The position numbers and the translations under genes were made by a program. This document shows positions 1 through 9,776 of a stretch of 64,000 nucleotides of DNA, in pieces. The notes beneath the pieces were generated by a model. The model had not been told where the DNA came from and made no database searches. It worked only from the letters and a program-made list of their open reading frames with translations. The stretch is from Herminiimonas sp. (GTDB lineage: Bacteria > Pseudomonadota > Gammaproteobacteria > Burkholderiales > Burkholderiaceae_D). The stretch spans positions 1 to 64,000 of the forward strand of contig DAIDBD010000127.1 in NCBI GenBank assembly GCA_027310305.1, given 5' to 3'. How positions within the stretch are numbered: position 1 is the stretch's first letter; every line of letters begins with the position of its first letter.

Positions 1-561
1 GTGCATGCGGCATTGTTTCTTGTGCTGTCCTTTTTTTCCGCCGCAGCGATCTGGATGTTGCTGAAGGCTGAATTTCTCGCCATTGTGCTGGTGCTGGTTT
101 ATGTCGGTGCGGTGATGGTGTTATTCCTGTTCGTGGTGATGATGCTGGATATTAACATCGACAAAATGCGTGAAGGCTTCTGGAATTACTTCCCGTTTGC
201 GGCAACGATCGGCGTTGTCATCGTGCTGGAAATGGCAGCGGTGTTGTTCCGCGGTTTTCTGATGATCGACGCACAGGTGCCGGCTGCGTCCGCCAATATC
301 GGCAACACCAGGGAATTGGGCAAGCTGATTTATACGCAGTATGTCTATGCATTTGAAATCGCCGCAGTCGTGTTGCTGGTTGCGATTGTCGCCGCCGTCG
401 CCTTGACGCTGCGCCGCCGCAAGGACAGCAAATATTTCGATCCGGCCGCAGCGGTCAAGGTCAAGCGCAGCGACCGGATTCGCATCGTCAGCATGAAATC
501 GGAATCCAGCCGTCCCGCAGCTAATGCGCAACCGGTTGCTTCGACAACAGAAAAACAATAA
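1..561 (+). CDS. nuoJ: NADH-quinone oxidoreductase subunit J (5' truncated by window edge)
   Basis: Membrane subunit of respiratory complex I, which couples NADH oxidation to proton pumping. The window opens inside the gene: the first codon (GTG) reads as an internal valine followed by [11 protein letters not shown], which in this family lies after roughly 25-30 further N-terminal residues, so it is not a true start. The visible part has four hydrophobic helices, including the conserved [15 protein letters not shown] segment, and a hydrophilic, basic C-terminal tail of about 50 residues. nuoK begins 10 bases after the stop, as expected for the nuoA-N operon. Family identity is secure from sequence and neighbours. 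Confidence 0.95.
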   Translation: MHAALFLVLSFFSAAAIWMLLKAEFLAIVLVLVYVGAVMVLFLFVVMMLDINIDKMREGFWNYFPFAATIGVVIVLEMAAVLFRGFLMIDAQVPAASANIGNTRELGKLIYTQYVYAFEIAAVVLLVAIVAAVALTLRRRKDSKYFDPAAAVKVKRSDRIRIVSMKSESSRPAANAQPVASTTEKQ

Positions 562-571
562 GCGGCGCATC

Positions 572-880
572 ATGACCTTATCACTTGCACACTTTCTGAT
601 TCTCGGCGCAATTCTGTTCGCCATTTCAATCGTCGGTATTTTCCTGAATCGCAAAAACATCATCGTTCTGCTGATGGCCATCGAGCTGATGCTGTTGGCG
701 GTCAACATGAATTTCATCGCTTTTTCCTATTACCTTGGCGATGCAGCCGGACAGATTTTCGTTTTCTTCATTCTCACTGTGGCTGCCGCGGAATCCGCGA
801 TCGGTCTTGCCATCCTGGTGGTGTTGTTCCGTAATCTGGACACCATTAATGTGGAAGATCTGGACAGTCTCAAGGGATAG
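572..880 (+). CDS. nuoK: NADH-quinone oxidoreductase subunit K
   Basis: Small antiporter-like membrane subunit of complex I, 102 residues, the normal family length. Three transmembrane helices are visible. The two buried glutamates needed for proton transfer are present as E38 (in [11 protein letters not shown]) and E74 (in [10 protein letters not shown]). The frame stays open upstream into nuoJ, but the ATG at 572 gives the family-typical MTLSLAHFL start and clears the nuoJ stop by 10 bases. It lies between nuoJ and nuoL in the standard operon order. Confidence 0.96.
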   Translation: MTLSLAHFLILGAILFAISIVGIFLNRKNIIVLLMAIELMLLAVNMNFIAFSYYLGDAAGQIFVFFILTVAAAESAIGLAILVVLFRNLDTINVEDLDSLKG

Positions 881-989
881 ATTATTTGTTTGAAACAGAG
901 CTGCACCTCACAGGCGGCTTGGCCGCTGTGCCTGGCTCCGTTTCGCAATTACTTGGCATTATTCATAAAAAATAACGATAAGGTTCATC

Positions 990-3035
990 ATGGCGGGGCA
1001 ACTTAACCCTAACCTTCTTCTGGCCGTACCTTTGGCGCCGCTTGTCGGCTCCTTGATTGCCGGCCTGTTCGGCACCAAGTTTTTCGGCAACAAAGTGGGT
1101 CGCAATACGTCGCATAGCGTGACGATCCTCGGCGTGCTGATTGCATTCATCATTTCATTCCAGACGTTAATGGCTGTGATGGATGGCGCCACGTATAACG
1201 GCACGATCTATAACTGGATGACGGTCGCCGGCCTCAAGCTGGAAATCGGCTTCTTGATCGACAGCCTGACGGCGATGATGATGTGCGTCGTCACATTCGT
1301 ATCGCTGATGGTGCATATCTATACGATCGGCTACATGAAGGACGACGAAGGCTATAACCGCTTCTTCTCCTACATCTCGTTGTTCACTTTTTCGATGCTG
1401 ATGCTGGTAATGAGCAACAATTTCCTGCAATTGTTTTTCGGTTGGGAAGCGGTGGGCCTGGTCTCTTATCTGCTGATCGGATTCTGGTACACCCGACCGA
1501 CGGCGATCTTTGCCAACATGAAGGCGTTCCTGGTCAATCGCGTCGGCGACTTCGGTTTCATTCTCGGTATCGGTTTGCTGCTCGCGTTCGCCGGCTCGAT
1601 GAACTATGCGGAAGTATTCGCCAAAAAAGAAGCGCTCGCCCAACTGACATTACCGGGCACGAATTGGATGTTGCTGACGGTCGCTTGCATTTGCCTGTTC
1701 ATTGGCGCGATGGGTAAATCGGCGCAATTTCCATTGCACGTCTGGCTGCCGGATTCGATGGAAGGCCCGACCCCGATCTCCGCCCTGATTCACGCGGCGA
1801 CCATGGTCACGGCAGGCATTTTCATGGTGGCACGGATGTCGCCGCTGTTCGAATTGTCCGATACCGCGTTGTCGTTCGTGCTGGTGATCGGTTCGATTAC
1901 CGCGTTGTTCATGGGCTTCCTTGGCATCATTCAGAACGACATCAAGCGCGTCGTTGCGTATTCGACTTTGTCGCAATTGGGTTACATGACAGTGGCCCTG
2001 GGGGCGTCAGCCTATTCGGTCGGTGTATTTCATTTAATGACTCATGCATTCTTCAAGGCGCTGTTGTTCCTGGCGGCAGGTGCGGTCATCATCGGCATGC
2101 ATCACGATCAGGATATCCGCAACATGGGCGGGCTGCGCAAGTACATGCCGATCACCTGGATCACTTCGCTGCTTGGTTCGCTGGCATTGATCGGCACGCC
2201 ATTCTTTTCCGGATTCTATTCCAAGGACAGCATTATCGAAGCAGTCCATCACTCCCATTTGGCGGGTGCAGGATTTGCCAGCTTTGCGGTGCTGGCCGGC
2301 GTATTCGTGACCGCTTTCTATTCATTCCGCATGTATTTCCTGGTGTTCCACGGCGAAGAGCGTTTCGGCAAGCCGCATCATCACGAACATGAGGATCACA
2401 GTCATGATGAACACAGCGACGAACACCATCACGGCCTCGCGCCCGGTGAAAAACCGCATGAAGCGCCCTGGGTGGTCACACTGCCGCTTGTCCTGCTGGC
2501 GATTCCGTCGGTAATCATCGGTTACTTCACCATCGGGCCGATGCTGCATGGAGAATTCTTCAAGGGCGTGATTTTTGTCAGCGAATCGCATCATGCGATG
2601 GAAGAATTGACCAAGGAATTTCATGGCGCGTGGGCGATGGGCTTGCATGCATTCACCTCGCTGCCTTTCATGTTCGCGTTATCCGGCGTGGTCGCAGCGT
2701 ATTACTGCTATCTGGTGAACCCGAAAGTGCCGACATGGTTCTACAACAAATTCCATGCGCTCTATACGCTGCTCGACAATAAGTACTACATGGACAAGTT
2801 CAACGACGTAGTGTTTGCCGGCGGTGCACGATTGCTGGGCCGTGGCTTGTGGAATTTCGGCGACAAGACGCTGATCGACGGCTTGATCGTCAACGGCAGC
2901 GCAAAGCTGATCGGCTGGTTTGCCACCATCACGCGCACATTCCAGACCGGCTATATCTATCACTATGCCTTCACGATGATTCTGGGCATTGCGTTGTACC
3001 TCGGCTATTTGCTCTTGCTCCCTTACATGAAATAA
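990..3035 (+). CDS. nuoL: NADH-quinone oxidoreductase subunit L
   Basis: Distal proton-pumping subunit of complex I, 681 residues. The proton-channel residues are recognisable: E153 in FFGWEAVGL and K243 in MGKSAQFPLHVWLPD, the latter part of the conserved antiporter (Mrp-like) core. Residues about 461-482 form a striking hydrophilic loop with ten histidines and seven acidic residues, just before the C-terminal helices and the lateral helix region. A loop of this kind also occurs in other betaproteobacterial NuoL proteins as far as I recall, so it is probably native. The 109-base gap after nuoK shows no gene. AAGG precedes the ATG. Confidence 0.96.
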   Translation: MAGQLNPNLLLAVPLAPLVGSLIAGLFGTKFFGNKVGRNTSHSVTILGVLIAFIISFQTLMAVMDGATYNGTIYNWMTVAGLKLEIGFLIDSLTAMMMCVVTFVSLMVHIYTIGYMKDDEGYNRFFSYISLFTFSMLMLVMSNNFLQLFFGWEAVGLVSYLLIGFWYTRPTAIFANMKAFLVNRVGDFGFILGIGLLLAFAGSMNYAEVFAKKEALAQLTLPGTNWMLLTVACICLFIGAMGKSAQFPLHVWLPDSMEGPTPISALIHAATMVTAGIFMVARMSPLFELSDTALSFVLVIGSITALFMGFLGIIQNDIKRVVAYSTLSQLGYMTVALGASAYSVGVFHLMTHAFFKALLFLAAGAVIIGMHHDQDIRNMGGLRKYMPITWITSLLGSLALIGTPFFSGFYSKDSIIEAVHHSHLAGAGFASFAVLAGVFVTAFYSFRMYFLVFHGEERFGKPHHHEHEDHSHDEHSDEHHHGLAPGEKPHEAPWVVTLPLVLLAIPSVIIGYFTIGPMLHGEFFKGVIFVSESHHAMEELTKEFHGAWAMGLHAFTSLPFMFALSGVVAAYYCYLVNPKVPTWFYNKFHALYTLLDNKYYMDKFNDVVFAGGARLLGRGLWNFGDKTLIDGLIVNGSAKLIGWFATITRTFQTGYIYHYAFTMILGIALYLGYLLLLPYMK

Positions 3036-3059
3036 CGGCGAGTCACTAAAAGAAAAAAC

Positions 3060-4550
3060 ATGATGCAGTCATCCTTTCCTCTCCTGAGCCTGGCGATCTG
3101 GTGTCCGATCGTGTTTGGCGTGTTCATCCTGGCATGCGGCCGTGATGACAATCCTGCTATGGTACGCGGCCTGTCGCTGATCGGCGCCATAGTCAGCTTC
3201 CTGGTTACTTTGCCGTTGATCCAGCACTTCGACAATGCCGCGCATGGCATGCAGTTTGTCGAAAAAATGGCGTGGATTGCGCGCTTCAATATTTTTTATT
3301 CTCTCGGCATCGACGGCCTCTCGCTGTGGTTCATTCCATTGACGGCTTTCATCACGGTGATTGTCATCATCGCAGGATGGGAAGTGATTGAAAAGAAAGT
3401 GTCCCAATACATGGGCGCCTTCTTGATTCTGTCCGGCGTGATGATCGGCGTATTTTGCGCGCTGGATGGTTTGCTGTTTTACGTATTCTTTGAAGCGACG
3501 TTGATCCCGATGTTCATCATCATCGGTGTCTGGGGCGGTACGAATCGTGTGTATGCGGCGGTTAAATTCTTTCTTTACACGTTCCTCGGTTCGTTACTGA
3601 TGCTGGTGGCGATTATCTACCTGTACTTCAAGTCGGGCGGCAGTTTCGATATTCTGGCCTGGCACAAACTGCCGATTCCGCTTTCAGCGCAAATTCTGAT
3701 ATTCCTGTCGTTTTTGTTGGCATTCGCCGTAAAAGTCCCGATGTGGCCGGTGCATACCTGGCTGCCGGATGCGCACGTTGAAGCGCCGACCGGCGGCTCC
3801 GTCGTGCTGGCAGCGATCATGCTGAAACTGGGAGGATACGGTTTCCTGCGCTTTTCATTGCCGATCACGCCTGACGCTAGCCACTATTTGTCCGGCTTTG
3901 TCATCACGCTGTCCCTGATTGCGGTGATTTACATCGGTCTGGTTGCGCTGGTACAGGCCGACATGAAAAAGCTGGTTGCCTATTCGTCGATTGCGCATAT
4001 GGGGTTCGTTACGCTCGGCTTCTTCATGTTCAATGACATGTCGGTGCAGGGCGGCGTTGTGCAAATGATTTCGCACGGTTTCGTGTCAGGCGCGATGTTC
4101 CTGTGCATCGGCGTGTTGTATGACCGCATGCATTCGCGCCAGATCGTCGATTACGGCGGCGTCGTCAATACGATGCCGAAGTTTGCTGCGTTTTTCGTAT
4201 TGTTTTCGCTGGCGAATGCCGGTTTGCCCGCGACGTCCGGTTTCGTCGGCGAGTTCATGGTCATTCTGGGCGCGGTCAAGTTCAATTTCTGGATCGGCAT
4301 GCTGGCCGCCACCGCCCTGATTCTGGGCGCGGCGTATTCGCTGTGGCTGGTCAAGCGCGTGATATTCGGCGCAGTCGGCAATGCGCATGTCGCGCAACTT
4401 CTGGATCTGAACAAGCGCGAATTTTTCATGCTTGGTTTGCTGGCAATCGCCGTGATCGCGATGGGTGTGTATCCGGCACCGTTTACCGATGCCATGCAAA
4501 TTTCCGTCACCGATCTGCTGAAGCATGTGGCACTGTCAAAAGCAAACTGA
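3060..4550 (+). CDS. nuoM: NADH-quinone oxidoreductase subunit M
   Basis: Second large antiporter-like subunit of complex I, 496 residues. Conserved proton-pathway residues are visible: E145 in FFEATLIPMF and K225 in FAVKVPMWPVHTWLPDAH. The protein is strongly hydrophobic throughout, matching the usual 14-helix topology. Two adjacent ATG codons (3060 and 3063) could both start the protein; the first is used here. It sits 24 bases after nuoL and 49 bases before nuoN, in operon order. Confidence 0.96.
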   Translation: MMQSSFPLLSLAIWCPIVFGVFILACGRDDNPAMVRGLSLIGAIVSFLVTLPLIQHFDNAAHGMQFVEKMAWIARFNIFYSLGIDGLSLWFIPLTAFITVIVIIAGWEVIEKKVSQYMGAFLILSGVMIGVFCALDGLLFYVFFEATLIPMFIIIGVWGGTNRVYAAVKFFLYTFLGSLLMLVAIIYLYFKSGGSFDILAWHKLPIPLSAQILIFLSFLLAFAVKVPMWPVHTWLPDAHVEAPTGGSVVLAAIMLKLGGYGFLRFSLPITPDASHYLSGFVITLSLIAVIYIGLVALVQADMKKLVAYSSIAHMGFVTLGFFMFNDMSVQGGVVQMISHGFVSGAMFLCIGVLYDRMHSRQIVDYGGVVNTMPKFAAFFVLFSLANAGLPATSGFVGEFMVILGAVKFNFWIGMLAATALILGAAYSLWLVKRVIFGAVGNAHVAQLLDLNKREFFMLGLLAIAVIAMGVYPAPFTDAMQISVTDLLKHVALSKAN

Positions 4551-4599
4551 TGAACACCATAGCGAACGCATACGTGGATGCAAATAAAGCGGCGACAAA

Positions 4600-6087
4600 A
4601 TGAATAACTTGAATCTGGTTCCGGTCTATCCTGAAATTTTCCTGGCGATTGCAACCTCGGCAATCCTGCTGATCGACATGTTCCTGCCGGATGCGAAGCG
4701 TTATATTACTTATGCGTTGTCGCTTGTCACATTGTGCATTTGCGCAGCTTTGACAATAGCTGACTTCAATGCCGGCGCGACAACCTATACGTTCCATAAC
4801 ATGTTCGTGTCGGATCCGATGTCGAACCTGCTCAAGCTGTTTTCATATCTTGCAGTCGGCCTGACGCTGATTTATTCACGCCAATACGTGACTGCGCGCG
4901 GCATGCTTGGCGATAACCTCGGCGGAGAGTTTTACGCGCTTGCCCTGTTTTCCCTGCTGGGCCAAATGGTGATGATTTCGGGGAATAATTTGTTGGTTAT
5001 CTACCTCGGTCTTGAGCTGATGTCGCTGTCTCTATATGCATTGGTTGCGCTGCGCCGCGAACATCCCGTATCAACCGAAGCAGCGATGAAATACTTCATC
5101 CTGGGCGCGATGGCATCCGGTTTTCTGCTGTATGGCATATCGATGCTGTACGGCGCGACCGGTTCGCTGGATTTGACTGAAGTCGGCAAGGCAACCGCAT
5201 CCGGCACCGTCAATAAAACGGTGCTGGTTTTCGGAATAGTGTTCCTGGTGGCCGGTCTTGCATTCAAGCTCGGCGTCGTGCCTTTTCATATGTGGGTGCC
5301 GGACGTTTATCAGGGCGCACCGACCGCGGTAACGCTGCTGCTGGGCGGTGCGCCGAAACTGGCGGCATTCGCCATTTTCATCCGGTTGCTGGTTGAAGGA
5401 TTGTGGTCTTTTGCCGTCGATTGGCAACAGATGCTGACTGTGCTTGCAGTTCTGTCGATGGCAATCGGCAACATCACCGCGATTGCGCAAACCAACCTGA
5501 AGCGGATGCTGGCCTATTCAACGATTTCACAAATGGGCTTCATGCTGCTTGGTCTGTTGTCCGGCGTCTTCAGCGGCAGTAACCTGACCTCTGCCGCGAA
5601 TGCATATAGCTCGGCAATGTTCTACTCGATCACTTATGTGCTGACGACATTGGGTACGTTCGGCGTGATCCTGCTGCTTGCGCGCTCCGGCTTTGAAGCG
5701 GAAGATTTGGACGATTTCAAAGGCTTGAATCAGCGTAGCCCGTGGTTTGCCGCGGTGATGATGGTCCTGTTGCTGTCGCTGGCCGGCGTGCCGCCAATGA
5801 TGGGCTTCTATGCCAAGCTGTCGGTGCTGCAAGCCGTGCTGGGCACCGGACAGATCTGGCTCGCAGTGGTGGCGGTACTGTTCTCGCTGATCGGCGCCTT
5901 TTACTATCTGCGTGTAATCAAGCTGATGTATTTTGACGATGCGGACGATACGGCAAAAATCCTTGTCAACAAGGATATGCAGGTTGCACTCAGTATCAAC
6001 GGTGCCGCAGTCGTTGTGCTGGGCTTGATGCCCGGTCCATTGATGGCAGCGTGCGCGGCTGCCATCGTCAAGACGCTCGCGTCTTAA
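4600..6087 (+). CDS. nuoN: NADH-quinone oxidoreductase subunit N
   Basis: Third antiporter-like subunit of complex I and last nuo gene of the operon, 495 residues. Family signatures include [36 protein letters not shown] with the channel lysine, and [14 protein letters not shown]. The length is normal. Start ATG at 4600; the preceding 49 bases show no strong Shine-Dalgarno sequence. The next gene (DUF2818) follows after 25 bases and is probably co-transcribed. Confidence 0.96.
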   Translation: MNNLNLVPVYPEIFLAIATSAILLIDMFLPDAKRYITYALSLVTLCICAALTIADFNAGATTYTFHNMFVSDPMSNLLKLFSYLAVGLTLIYSRQYVTARGMLGDNLGGEFYALALFSLLGQMVMISGNNLLVIYLGLELMSLSLYALVALRREHPVSTEAAMKYFILGAMASGFLLYGISMLYGATGSLDLTEVGKATASGTVNKTVLVFGIVFLVAGLAFKLGVVPFHMWVPDVYQGAPTAVTLLLGGAPKLAAFAIFIRLLVEGLWSFAVDWQQMLTVLAVLSMAIGNITAIAQTNLKRMLAYSTISQMGFMLLGLLSGVFSGSNLTSAANAYSSAMFYSITYVLTTLGTFGVILLLARSGFEAEDLDDFKGLNQRSPWFAAVMMVLLLSLAGVPPMMGFYAKLSVLQAVLGTGQIWLAVVAVLFSLIGAFYYLRVIKLMYFDDADDTAKILVNKDMQVALSINGAAVVVLGLMPGPLMAACAAAIVKTLAS

Positions 6088-6112
6088 AACCACACTCGTC
6101 AGATAATTTCCG

Positions 6113-6418
6113 GTGGATGTCTCTCTCTCAACTTGGTTCGTGATTCTGTTGGCGGTGCTGGCTGCCAACCTGCCGTTTCTAAACGAACGGGTATTCTCGA
6201 TCATTCCCATTCGGTCGGCCGTCAAACCATTTTGGCTGCGCCTGGTCGAATTGATCGTGCTGTATGCAGTGGTTGGCGCTATTGCTTATCTGCTCGAATC
6301 GCGTGCCGGCAATGTATTTACCCAGCGCTGGGAATTTTACGCAGTGACCGGCTGCCTGTTCATTGTGCTGGCCTATCCCGGATTCGTGTTCCGTTATCTG
6401 CGCAAGCGCCACGGCTGA
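6113..6418 (+). CDS. DUF2818 family small membrane protein
   Basis: A 101-residue protein with three hydrophobic segments (about residues 5-22, 44-62 and 72-92) and a basic C-terminus ending in RYLRKRHG. It matches the DUF2818 family, which from memory is found next to nuoN in betaproteobacteria. No function is established; its position suggests an accessory or assembly role for complex I, which is inference. The GTG at 6113 is used as start because it gives the full first helix and sits 25 bases after nuoN. Confidence 0.8.
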   Translation: MDVSLSTWFVILLAVLAANLPFLNERVFSIIPIRSAVKPFWLRLVELIVLYAVVGAIAYLLESRAGNVFTQRWEFYAVTGCLFIVLAYPGFVFRYLRKRHG

Positions 6419-6474
6419 TTCGGGTCGATCATGCTGCAATTCCTGGCGTGCCAATTTCTTTTCGGAGCCCATAA

Positions 6475-7029
6475 ATGGATCTGCACTTGAAAGAGACGAA
6501 AATCGATGGCGCAGTTGCCTACGAGGGCGACTTTCTGAAAGTTCAGCGGGATACGGTGCGTCTGCCTGACGGTAAAAGCACCATTCGGGAATACATCAAG
6601 CATCCTGGCGCAGTCGTTATTCTGCCGCTGTTCGACGATGGTACGGTGCTGCTAGAGCGGCAATTTCGTTATCCGGCCGACCAGGTATTCATCGAATTCC
6701 CTGCCGGTAAAATCGATCCGGATGAAGATCCGCTTGTTTGCGCCAAGCGCGAATTAAAGGAAGAAACTGGTTACACCGCTACCGACTGGCGCTTTGTTTG
6801 CACGATTCATAATGCCATCGCCTATTCGAATGAACATCTCGATATTTATGCTGCCCGCGGACTCATTGCAGGCGAAAGCGAACTGGATGACGGCGAGTTT
6901 CTGGAAACGATCATCGCGACTGCGGCAGATGTTCTGCAGTGGGTAAGGGAAGGGAAGATCACGGATGTGAAGACCGTGATCGGCGCCTTCTGGCTGGAAA
7001 AAATTGTTAGCGGCCAATGGAATGTATAG
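6475..7029 (+). CDS. Nudix hydrolase, ADP-ribose pyrophosphatase-like
   Basis: A 184-residue Nudix protein. The Nudix box occupies about residues 78-100, with the pattern GKIDPDE...RELKEETGY matching GX5EX7REUXEEXGU; its glutamates bind the catalytic metal. The preceding strand (VLLERQFRYPADQVFIE) resembles ADP-ribose pyrophosphatases of the NudF/NudE type, which hydrolyse ADP-sugars to AMP and a sugar phosphate. The substrate cannot be fixed from sequence alone. It lies 56 bases after the DUF2818 gene and ends just before a shared terminator. Confidence 0.88.
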   Translation: MDLHLKETKIDGAVAYEGDFLKVQRDTVRLPDGKSTIREYIKHPGAVVILPLFDDGTVLLERQFRYPADQVFIEFPAGKIDPDEDPLVCAKRELKEETGYTATDWRFVCTIHNAIAYSNEHLDIYAARGLIAGESELDDGEFLETIIATAADVLQWVREGKITDVKTVIGAFWLEKIVSGQWNV

Positions 7030-7054
7030 ACATTTAATTTAGCTAACTGCACAT

Positions 7055-7090
7055 AAAAAAGCCGTCAGATATTTCTGGCGGTTTTTTTGT
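7055..7090. terminator. Bidirectional intrinsic terminator (nuo/nudix versus etfDH)
   Basis: A-run, stem CCGTCAG / CTGGCGG (one G-T pair) around a 6-base loop, then a run of seven T. The A-run and T-run make it usable on both strands. It separates the convergent Nudix gene (plus) and ETF dehydrogenase gene (minus). Confidence 0.85.
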
Positions 7091-7091
7091 T

Positions 7092-8768
7092 TTACATATT
7101 CGGATAATTCGGTCCCCCGCCACCCTCCGGCGTGACCCAGACAATATTTTGCGTCGGATCCTTGATGTCGCAGGTTTTGCAATGCACGCAGTTTTGCGCA
7201 TTGATCTGCAGCCGTTCCGCACCGCCGTCTGTCTTCACGAATTCATATACTCCGGCAGGGCAATAACGCGACTCCGGGCCCGCATAGATGTCTAAATTGA
7301 TCCGCACCGGTACGGTCGGATCTTTTAGCGTCAGGTGAGCCGGCTGCTCTTCGGCATGATTGGTATTCGAAATGAATACCGACGACAACCGGTCGAAGGT
7401 CAGTTTGCCGTCCGGTTTCGGATAGGCAATAGGCTTGAATTGCGCAGCAGGCTTCAGGCATTCATGATCGGCCTTGGTGTGATGCAGCGTCCACGGCGCT
7501 TTTCCGCGTAGCAGCATCTGATCGAGCCAGACCAGGGGCGTGCCGTAGGTGCCTTTTTTCAGCAATGGTTTGACGTTGCGTGCTGTGTGCAATTCTTCAT
7601 GTAGCCAGGACTTTTCATATGCTTGCGGATAGCTTGTCAGTTCGTCGTGCTGTCGTCCGGCCCCAAGCGCTTCGAACGCCGCATCAGCTGCCAGCATGCC
7701 GGTTTTCATCGCCGCGTGGCTGCCCTTGATGCGGGGCATATTCAGGAAGCCCGCATCACAACCAATCAGCGCGCCGCCCGGAAAAGTCAGCTTGGGCAGC
7801 GACTGCACGCCGCCGGCCGTGATGGCGCGAGCGCCATAAGAGATGCGCTTGCCGCCTTCAAAGAAAGGGCGGATTGCCGGATGCGTTTTGAAGCGCTGAA
7901 ATTCCTCATACGGAGACAGATAAGGATTTTCATACGCGAGCCCAACCACGTAACCGACTGCCACCTGATTGTTCTCCAGGTGGTACAGGAAGGAGCCGCT
8001 GTACTGGTCCGTCAGCGGCCAGCCTGTGGTGTGCATTACCAGGCCGGGTTTATGCATTTTAGGATCGATTTCCCACAGTTCCTTGATGCCGATACCGTAG
8101 ACCTGAGGATCCTTTCCTTTGTTCAGATCGTACTTCACCATGAGCTGCTTGCCCAAGTTACCGCGCGAACCTTCGGCAAACAGCGTATATTTTGCATGCA
8201 ATTCCATGCCAAGCTGGAATGCGTCGGTCGGTTGGCCGTGGCGGTCCACGCCCATGTTGCCGGTCGCTACTCCCTTGACCGATCCATCATCGTTGTACAG
8301 TATTTCCGCTGCCGGAAAACCCGGGAAAACTTCGACGCCGAGCGCCTCGGCTTGCTGGCCCAGCCAGCGCACCACGTTGGCGAGAGAAATTACATAATTG
8401 CCGTCGTTGTGAAATACGGCGGGAAGCATCCAGTTCGGCGTCTTGAACGCCTTGGTTTCGGTCAGGACCAGAATGCGATCTTCCGTCACTGGCGTATTCA
8501 GCGGCGCGCCCAATTCTTTCCAGTTCGGGAACAGCTCTTTCATCGCAATGGGATCCATCACTGCGCCGGACAGAATATGTGCACCCAGTTCACCGCCTTT
8601 TTCCAGAATGCATACGGAAACCTCATTGCCTTTTTCCGCTGCCAGTTGCTTGAGCCGGATTGCGGCCGACAAGCCGGCCGGGCCGCCACCGACCACGACG
8701 ACGTCATACTCCATCGCTTCGCGCGGGCCGTATTGTTCCAGCAGGTTTGGGGTCTGGCTTTGCGTCAT
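7092..8768 (-). CDS. etfDH: Electron transfer flavoprotein-ubiquinone oxidoreductase
   Basis: Membrane-associated iron-sulfur flavoprotein that passes electrons from ETF (fed by acyl-CoA dehydrogenases) to the quinone pool. 558 residues, the usual length. The N-terminus carries the FAD dinucleotide-binding motif VVVVGGGPAGLSAAIRL at about residues 24-40. The C-terminal ferredoxin-like domain supplies the 4Fe-4S ligands C503 (CPAGVYEF) and C527, C530, C533 (CVHCKTC). The etfAB partner genes are not in the window. It is monocistronic, divergent from the downstream SDR gene and ends at a bidirectional terminator. The gene symbol is descriptive; bacterial naming varies. Confidence 0.95.
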   Translation of the reverse strand: MTQSQTPNLLEQYGPREAMEYDVVVVGGGPAGLSAAIRLKQLAAEKGNEVSVCILEKGGELGAHILSGAVMDPIAMKELFPNWKELGAPLNTPVTEDRILVLTETKAFKTPNWMLPAVFHNDGNYVISLANVVRWLGQQAEALGVEVFPGFPAAEILYNDDGSVKGVATGNMGVDRHGQPTDAFQLGMELHAKYTLFAEGSRGNLGKQLMVKYDLNKGKDPQVYGIGIKELWEIDPKMHKPGLVMHTTGWPLTDQYSGSFLYHLENNQVAVGYVVGLAYENPYLSPYEEFQRFKTHPAIRPFFEGGKRISYGARAITAGGVQSLPKLTFPGGALIGCDAGFLNMPRIKGSHAAMKTGMLAADAAFEALGAGRQHDELTSYPQAYEKSWLHEELHTARNVKPLLKKGTYGTPLVWLDQMLLRGKAPWTLHHTKADHECLKPAAQFKPIAYPKPDGKLTFDRLSSVFISNTNHAEEQPAHLTLKDPTVPVRINLDIYAGPESRYCPAGVYEFVKTDGGAERLQINAQNCVHCKTCDIKDPTQNIVWVTPEGGGGPNYPNM

Positions 8769-8868
8769 GTCTCACCACCGTAAATGTGTAATTATCGAAC
8801 GAGTGTGCTAATTGTCAGGGATTTTGAGAGAGAATGCTAGATACCGTACTCTAATTGCGCGTCTTTCA

Positions 8869-8874
8869 TATAAT
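8869..8874 (+). promoter_or_regulatory. Candidate sigma-70 -10 box for the SDR gene
   Basis: A perfect TATAAT lies 57 bases upstream of the SDR start in the 162-base region divergent from etfDH. No good -35 hexamer is visible at the right distance, so this is only a candidate. Confidence 0.35.
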
Positions 8875-8930
8875 GATAAGGTTCAAGGCACGGCCAAATC
8901 GCCAATTGCAAGACAAAACAGGAGAAGTTT

Positions 8931-9707
8931 GTGGGTATTGAAGTGAATTTCGAAGGCAAGATCGCACTGATTACCGGTGCCTCCAGTGGTTTGGGCGCGC
9001 GTTTCGCGAAGGTGCTGGCGCAAGCAGGCGCACAGGTTGTACTTGCAGCGCGTCGCGTCGATCGCTTGAAAGAACTGCGCGCCGAAATCGAATCGGATGG
9101 CGGTGCAGCGCATGTCGTCACACTGGATGTAACCGATTACGCCAGCATCAAATCCGCCATCGCGCATGCGGAAACGGAAGCCGGACCAATCGATATCCTG
9201 GTCAATAATTCCGGCGTATCGACAACACAGCGGCTCGTCGATGTGACGCCGGAAGACTACGCTTACGTGATGGATACCAATCAGCGCGGTGCATTTTTTG
9301 TCGCGCAGGAAACCGCCAAGCGCATGATTATCCGCGCCAAGGGCGATCCGAAAAAGCAGCATCGCATCATCAATATCGCGTCGGTTGCCGGCTTGCGCGT
9401 ATTGCCGCAAATCGGCATTTACTGCATGAGCAAGGCAGCGGTGGTGCACATGACCAAATCGATGGCGGTCGAATGGGGAAAATACGGCATCAACGTCAAT
9501 GCAATCTGCCCCGGTTATATCGGCACCGAAATCAATGCCGAACATTTCAATAGTGAACAGGGCCAGGCTTTGGTGAACATGTTGCCGCGCAAGCGTGTCG
9601 GCAAACCGGAGGATCTGGACGGATTGCTACTGCTGCTTGCAGGCGAGGAATCGCACTTCATCAACGGTTCGATCGTGGCTGCCGATGATGGAATGAGCGC
9701 TTTTTAA
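8931..9707 (+). CDS. SDR family NAD(P)-dependent oxidoreductase
   Basis: Classical short-chain dehydrogenase/reductase, 258 residues. The Rossmann motif TGASSGLG starts at about residue 15, NNSGVS follows the NAG position, and the catalytic YxxxK is Y164/K168 (YCMSK). The early aspartate/arginine pattern (AARRVDRLKEL) suggests NADP(H) preference, which is inference. The GTG start at 8931 is supported by an AGGAG six bases upstream. A thioesterase gene follows 69 bases downstream, hinting at a role in acyl-CoA or fatty-acid metabolism, but the substrate cannot be assigned. Confidence 0.88.
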   Translation: MGIEVNFEGKIALITGASSGLGARFAKVLAQAGAQVVLAARRVDRLKELRAEIESDGGAAHVVTLDVTDYASIKSAIAHAETEAGPIDILVNNSGVSTTQRLVDVTPEDYAYVMDTNQRGAFFVAQETAKRMIIRAKGDPKKQHRIINIASVAGLRVLPQIGIYCMSKAAVVHMTKSMAVEWGKYGINVNAICPGYIGTEINAEHFNSEQGQALVNMLPRKRVGKPEDLDGLLLLLAGEESHFINGSIVAADDGMSAF

Positions 9708-9776
9708 GCCTGCCGCACGTATCGATCCGTTGCAGCATTTTCGTTGGAAAAATCACCAGCATTGAAGTGTACCTAT

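Noticed and set aside
2370-2435. Artificial His-tag or contamination in nuoL
   Set aside because: The histidines are mixed with acidic residues, in frame within an otherwise normal NuoL, and similar loops occur in related proteins as far as I recall.
7623-8783. Open frame of 386 codons antisense to the ETF dehydrogenase gene
   Set aside because: The opposite strand encodes a full ETF-quinone oxidoreductase; no ribosome site or domain supports the antisense frame.
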